A stretch of 17,325 bases of DNA from JAFAZJ01 sp050183765. GTDB taxonomy: Bacteria; Pseudomonadota; Alphaproteobacteria; Reyranellales; Reyranellaceae. The notes beneath the pieces are model-generated. The model had not been told where the DNA came from and made no database searches. It was given only the letters and a program-made list of their open reading frames with translations. This document shows, in pieces, positions 13,898-17,325 of this stretch. The stretch covers positions 1 through 17,325 of the forward strand of contig JBFXAZ010000112.1 in NCBI GenBank assembly GCA_050183765.1. The letters are read 5' to 3'. Both the position numbers and the translations under genes were made by a program. Position 1 is the first letter of the stretch. The number at the start of each line of letters is the position of its first letter.

Positions 13898-15693
13898 GCG
13901 TGCTCCGCGTGCGTCATCTCGACATAGTACTTGCGCATGTCCCAGGCGCCGGTCGGGCAGCGCTCGGCGCACAGCCCGCAATGCAGGCAGACGTCCTCGT
14001 CCTTCACCATGATCCGGTTGGTCTTCAGCAGCCCCGAGACGTAGAGGTCCTGCGTCTGGTTGAGCGCCGGCGCGTTGAGCCGGCCGCGCAGGTCCTTCTC
14101 ATCGCCGTTGGTCGTGAAGGTGATGCAGTCCATCGGGCAGATGTCGACGCAGGCGTCGCACTCGATGCACAGATTGTCGGTGAAGACCGTCTGCACGTCG
14201 CAGTTCAGGCAGCGCTGCGCCTCTTTCCACGCCAGCTCGGGGTCAAAGCCGAGCTCGACCTCGGCCATGATGTCCTTGAGCGATTCGGCCTTGTCGCGAT
14301 GCGGCACCTTGAAGCGATTCACGACCGAGATGTCGTTGTCGTAGCTCCACTCGTGGATGCCCATCTTCTGGCTGACGATGTTCACGCCGGGCGCCGGGCG
14401 CAGGCCGACGGCGCCGCCGGTGCACAGCGCATGGATCGAGATCGCCGCTTCGTGGCCGTGCGCCGCCGCCCAGATGATGTTCTTCGGGCCGAACGCCGCG
14501 TCGCCGCCGAAGAAGACCTTGGGATTGGTCGAGGCGAAGGTGCGCTCGTCGACGACCGGCATGCCCCACTTGTCGAACTCGATGCCGGCATCCTTCTCGA
14601 TCCAGGGAAAGGCGTTCTCCTGGCCGATCGCCACCAGCACGTCGTCGCACTCGTAGAACGGGTCCGGCTCGCCGGTCGGCACCAGCGAACGGCGGCCCTT
14701 GGCGTCGTAGATCGCCTTCACCTTCTCGAAGACCACGCCCTTGATCTTGCCGTTGTCGTGCCGGACTTCCTTGGGCACGAGGAAGTTCAGGATCGGAATG
14801 TCCTCGTGCATGGCGTCTTCCTTCTCCCAGGGAGACGCCTTCATTTCCTCGAAACCCGAGCGGACGATGACCTTGACGTCCTCGCCGCCCAGGCGGCGCG
14901 CGGTACGGCAGCAATCCATCGCCGTGTTGCCGCCGCCCAGCACGATGACGCGCTTGCCGACCTTGGTGATGTGGCCGAAGGACACCGACGAGAGCCAGTC
15001 GATGCCGATATGGATGTTGGCGGCCGCTTCCTGGCGGCCGGGCACGTCGAGCTCGCGCCCACGCGGCGCACCGGAGCCGACGAACACCGCGTCGTAGCCC
15101 TCGGCCAGCACCGCCTTCAGCGAGTCGATGCGCTTGTGCACGAACTCGATGTTGCCGATGCCGGTGATGAAGCCGACTTCCTCGTCGATCACCGATTCGG
15201 GCAGGCGGAAATGCGGGATCTGGGTGCGGATGAAGCCGCCCAGCTTGGGATCCTGGTCGAAGATCGTGATCTCGTAGCCCAGCACGGCGAGGTCGCGGGC
15301 CACGGTCAGCGAGGCCGGGCCGCCGCCGACGCAGGCGATCCGCTTGCCGTTCTTCGCCGGCGCCTTGGGCATGCGCTCGTGGATCTCGCCGTTCTTGTAG
15401 TCGGCGGCGACGCGCTTGAGCCGGCAGATCGCCACCGGCTCGCGCTTGCCATGGACGAGGTTCTCGTCCTCGACGCGCGTGCGACGGCAAGCCGGTTCGC
15501 AGGGACGATCGCAGGTCCGGCCGAGGATCCCCGGGAAGACGTTGGACTTCCAGTTGATCATGTAGGCGTCGGAGAACCGACCGTGCGCGATCAAGCGGAT
15601 GTACTCGGGTACAGGCGTGTGGGCTGGACACGCCCACTGGCAATCCACGACTTTGTGAAAGTAATCCGGATTGCCGATATCAGTCGGCTTCAA
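13882..15693 (-). CDS. GltD-like FAD/iron-sulfur NAD(P) oxidoreductase subunit of the Kor operon
   Basis: A 603-aa electron-transfer flavoprotein. Order of parts: an N-terminal GltD-type iron-sulfur region (Cys18, Cys22, then CDRPCEPAC at 61-69); FAD motif GGGPAS (123-128); NAD(P) motif GGGNTA (253-258); FFGGDAA (395-401) closing the flavin site; and a C-terminal ferredoxin-like domain with two full 4Fe-4S motifs (Cys509, 512, 515, 519 and Cys569, 572, 575, 579) plus CLNC at 495-498. This matches glutamate-synthase small-subunit-like proteins with an added 2[4Fe-4S] ferredoxin. Being the first gene of the operon and overlapping korA, it probably passes electrons between KorAB and NAD(P). TTG 15693 is chosen because GGGAGGG stands 5 nt upstream; ATG 15783 or 15825 would add non-homologous residues. 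Confidence 0.88.
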   Translation of the reverse strand: MKPTDIGNPDYFHKVVDCQWACPAHTPVPEYIRLIAHGRFSDAYMINWKSNVFPGILGRTCDRPCEPACRRTRVEDENLVHGKREPVAICRLKRVAADYKNGEIHERMPKAPAKNGKRIACVGGGPASLTVARDLAVLGYEITIFDQDPKLGGFIRTQIPHFRLPESVIDEEVGFITGIGNIEFVHKRIDSLKAVLAEGYDAVFVGSGAPRGRELDVPGRQEAAANIHIGIDWLSSVSFGHITKVGKRVIVLGGGNTAMDCCRTARRLGGEDVKVIVRSGFEEMKASPWEKEDAMHEDIPILNFLVPKEVRHDNGKIKGVVFEKVKAIYDAKGRRSLVPTGEPDPFYECDDVLVAIGQENAFPWIEKDAGIEFDKWGMPVVDERTFASTNPKVFFGGDAAFGPKNIIWAAAHGHEAAISIHALCTGGAVGLRPAPGVNIVSQKMGIHEWSYDNDISVVNRFKVPHRDKAESLKDIMAEVELGFDPELAWKEAQRCLNCDVQTVFTDNLCIECDACVDICPMDCITFTTNGDEKDLRGRLNAPALNQTQDLYVSGLLKTNRIMVKDEDVCLHCGLCAERCPTGAWDMRKYYVEMTHAEHACQTR

Positions 15694-15698
15694 CAGAG

Positions 15699-15705
15699 CC
15701 CTCCC
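15699..15705 (-). promoter_or_regulatory. Shine-Dalgarno site deciding the TTG start
   Basis: GGGAGGG on the minus strand, separated by CTCTG from TTG 15693. It is the strongest ribosome binding site upstream of the flavoprotein domain and supports a rare TTG start. Confidence 0.65.
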
Positions 15706-15739
15706 GAACGTAACCGTTTCTTGGCATTCGGAGGCCCGG

Positions 15740-15768
15740 ATTGACACCCGGACCCCTATCCCTGTCAA
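15740..15768 (-). promoter_or_regulatory. Candidate promoter of the Kor operon with inverted TTGACA
   Basis: On the minus strand a consensus TTGACA (15768-15763) is followed after 17 nt by GTCAAT (15745-15740), a weak -10 (3 of 6). It lies about 47 nt before the TTG start. TTGACA also occurs on the plus strand at 15741-15746, so the two form an inverted repeat with a 16-nt centre that could be an operator. The region 15769-15914 shows nothing else I can name; the AT-richer stretch 15824-15860 may hold the rluA-side promoter. Confidence 0.4.
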
Positions 15769-15914
15769 GGAATAGCCGTGCATTCCGCATCTAGGAATAG
15801 CGCAGGGATTGATCCGCAGCCGCAATATGTATCCATACCCGCTGCATGGTTATTCAAAGCACATCACCTGTGCAACTGGCGCCGGTGGCGGCGCCATGCG
15901 ATGGATCGGCGGCC

Positions 15915-16646
15915 ATGCGCACCCCGCCCCTCTCCCTCGCCGATCGCGTGCTGTACCGCGACGGCCTGGTCCTGGTGATCGACAAGCCGGCGGGCGTGCC
16001 GGTGCATGCCGGGCCGGGCGGCGGCCTCAACCTCGAGGCTGGCTTCGACGCCCTGCGCTTCGGCCTGCCGCGGCCGCCGGCGCTCGCCCATCGCCTCGAC
16101 CGCGATACCTCGGGCTGCCTGGCGCTGGGCCGCCATCCCAAGGCGCTGCGTCGCCTCGGCCGGCTGTTCAGCGAGGGGCTGACCGGCAAGACCTACTGGG
16201 CGGTCGTCGTCGGCGCGCCGCCGCAGGACAGCGGCACGATCGACCTCGCCCTGCGCAAGGAGAGCCGCAAGGAGACCGGCTGGAAGATGGTGCCCGACCC
16301 CGAGGGCCAGAGCGCGATCACCGACTACGAGGTCAAGGGCCGTAGCGCCGAGCTCACCTGGATCGAGTTCCGCCCGCGCACCGGGCGCACCCACCAGATC
16401 CGCGTGCACGCCGCCGCGCTGGGCTGCCCGGTGCTGGGCGATCCCGTCTACGGCCCCAAGCCGCCGCGCGCGCCGCTGCACCTGCACAGCCGCGCCATCC
16501 GCCTGCCGCTCTATCCCGCCAAGCCGCCGATCGACGTCACCGCCCCGCCGCCCCGCCACATGCTCGACGCGCTGCGGGCGTGCGGCTATGGGGCGGAACC
16601 TGCCAACGACTCGTCTGTCATTCCGAGCGCAGCGAGGAATCCATGA
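15915..16646 (+). CDS. RluA-family RNA pseudouridine synthase
   Basis: A 243-aa enzyme that isomerises uridine to pseudouridine in rRNA or tRNA. Motif HRLDRDTSG carries the catalytic Asp62; VIDKPAGVPVH (21-31), GKTYWAVV and GRTHQIRVH complete the RluA signature. There is no N-terminal S4 domain, so it is closer to short RluA/TruC-like members; the target uridine cannot be read. ATG 15915 is chosen because the conserved domain starts ten residues later; ATG 15846 would add 23 low-complexity residues, and no clear ribosome binding site settles it. The last ten residues (234-243, SVIPSAARNP) and the stop are encoded inside the class B palindrome, so the native C-terminus has probably been replaced or extended by the repeat. 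Confidence 0.93.
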   Translation: MRTPPLSLADRVLYRDGLVLVIDKPAGVPVHAGPGGGLNLEAGFDALRFGLPRPPALAHRLDRDTSGCLALGRHPKALRRLGRLFSEGLTGKTYWAVVVGAPPQDSGTIDLALRKESRKETGWKMVPDPEGQSAITDYEVKGRSAELTWIEFRPRTGRTHQIRVHAAALGCPVLGDPVYGPKPPRAPLHLHSRAIRLPLYPAKPPIDVTAPPPRHMLDALRACGYGAEPANDSSVIPSAARNP

Positions 16647-16678
16647 ATCGAGATTCCTCGCTGCGCTCGGAATGACAG
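16615..16678. repeat. Class B palindromic repeat, perfect copy
   Basis: Two perfectly complementary 27-bp arms (16615-16641 and 16652-16678), beginning CTGTCATTCCGAGCGC and ending in the complement GCGCTCGGAATGACAG, around a 10-nt loop. It overlaps the end of the pseudouridine synthase gene and ends 18 nt before the next start. Its arm sequence recurs in the 4641-4728 element. Confidence 0.9.
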
Positions 16679-16696
16679 TTGCTGGATGAAGCCTCT

Positions 16697-17325
16697 ATGA
16701 CGGTAACCCTCGATGCCCTCAACGCCATGTCGCGCGACGATTTCGTCGCCGCGCTGGGCTCGATCTTCGAGCACGCGCCGTGGGTGGCCGACGGTGCCGC
16801 CGGCAAGCGCCCCTTCGCCACCGTCGCCGATCTGCATCGCGCCATGCTCGGCGTCGTCGAGACCGCGTCGGCCGACACGCAGACGCAGTTCCTGCGCGGC
16901 CATCCCGACCTCGCCGGCAAGGCGGCGCGCGCGGGCGCGCTGACGGCGGACTCGACCGCCGAGCAGGCCGGCGCCGGGCTCGACCGGCTGAGCGAGCAGC
17001 AGTACGCCCGCTTCCACCGGCTCAACACCGCCTACACCGAGCGCTTCGGCATCCCCTTCATCGTCTGCGTGCGCCGCCACACGCGCGGCTCCATCCTGCG
17101 CCAGTTCGAGCGCCGCCTGGGCCACGACGCCGCATCCGAGCGTGCCGCCGCGTTGCACGAGATCGGCCTGATCACCCGCCTGCGTCTCGACGGCGCCGTC
17201 GACGGCCCGGGCAAGCCAACCGTCAACGGCCGCCTTTCCACCCATGTGCTCGATACGCACATGGGCAAGCCGGCCGAAGGCGTGCGCATCGATCTGGTGG
17301 AGATGCAGGACGACGGGCCGGAGAC
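16697..17325 (+). CDS. OHCU decarboxylase - HIU hydrolase fusion (UraD-UraH), 3' end outside window
   Basis: An open frame of 209 codons runs to the window edge without a stop. Residues 1-165 are a OHCU decarboxylase: catalytic His69 in GHPDLAGKA, STAEQAGAGLD (86-95) and LNTAYTERFGIPFIVCVR (109-126). From about residue 178 a second domain begins with NGRLSTHVLDTHMGKPAEGV, the N-terminal signature of the transthyretin-like 5-hydroxyisourate hydrolase. Together the two would turn the unstable uricase product HIU into S-allantoin by two consecutive steps. The domain order is the same as in plant allantoin synthase (TTL). The C-terminal YRGS motif of the hydrolase is beyond the edge. GGATGAAG before the ATG is a weak ribosome site, just after the class B palindrome. 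Confidence 0.9.
   Translation, partial: MTVTLDALNAMSRDDFVAALGSIFEHAPWVADGAAGKRPFATVADLHRAMLGVVETASADTQTQFLRGHPDLAGKAARAGALTADSTAEQAGAGLDRLSEQQYARFHRLNTAYTERFGIPFIVCVRRHTRGSILRQFERRLGHDAASERAAALHEIGLITRLRLDGAVDGPGKPTVNGRLSTHVLDTHMGKPAEGVRIDLVEMQDDGPE

Noticed and set aside
13898..13981. Extended korA start at 13981
   Set aside because: The added residues (MRAVRRALPD...) lie in the upstream flavoprotein's ferredoxin region, and a good ribosome binding site precedes ATG 13897.
13891..15744. 617-codon plus-strand frame opposite the Kor flavoprotein gene
   Set aside because: The minus strand carries clear FAD, NAD(P) and 4Fe-4S motifs; the plus frame has only biased composition without motifs.
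15846..15914. Longer start of the pseudouridine synthase at ATG 15846
   Set aside because: The 23 extra residues show no family similarity I can see, and the segment likely holds the promoter region; it cannot be fully excluded because ATG 15915 lacks a clear ribosome binding site.

Overview
The window is GC-rich, densely coded DNA from a bacterial chromosome. Short intergenic gaps, codon bias strong enough to open long spurious antisense frames, a three-gene 2-oxoacid oxidoreductase operon with a GltD-like flavoprotein, and palindromic repeats between genes all suggest an alphaproteobacterium (Rhizobiales/Rhodospirillales-like). That placement is an inference; there is no rRNA marker. I see no tRNA, rRNA, CRISPR array, transposase or phage gene. 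No stretch over 300 bases lacks a gene; the longest gap is 221 nt (15694-15914).

Left part (1-4622). A palindromic repeat (class A, 22-166) is followed by an SDR-family gene whose catalytic triad is replaced (171-962, minus). Divergent to it is a glucose-1-dehydrogenase-like gene (1075-2130), which overlaps by ATGA a small exported EF-hand protein (2127-2516). These converge on a TfdA/TauD-type dioxygenase (2526-3425, minus). Two small unknown genes, one on each strand, surround a 14-bp palindrome. Inorganic pyrophosphatase (4092-4622, minus) follows.

Middle (4641-10799). A class B repeat fills the gap between pyrophosphatase and a YbaL/KefB-type cation/proton antiporter (4731-6452, minus). 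Divergent from it is a plus-strand cluster: FMO-like flavoprotein, NAD-dependent epimerase, an alpha/beta-fold protein with Ala at the nucleophile position, and a PaaI-type thioesterase. The thioesterase lies between two 58-bp imperfect direct repeats. One is the true end of an alkB-like gene (10194-10799, minus); the other is a decayed alkB tail that now supplies the last codons of the alpha/beta-fold gene.

Right part (10843-17325). Three minus-strand genes form a 2-oxoacid (probably 2-oxoglutarate) oxidoreductase operon. In transcription order these are a flavin/iron-sulfur NAD(P)-type subunit, a fused gamma-alpha subunit (16-nt overlap) and the TPP/4Fe-4S beta subunit. A second class A repeat sits between the alpha and beta genes. 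Divergent from the operon are an RluA-family pseudouridine synthase and, after a perfect class B palindrome, a OHCU decarboxylase - HIU hydrolase fusion (UraD-UraH) cut by the window edge.

The most interesting points are the oxidoreductase operon and its electron route, the two palindromic repeat families that fill gaps between genes and stop 18-20 nt before three start codons, the alkB-tail duplication scar, and two enzyme folds that have lost canonical catalytic residues.
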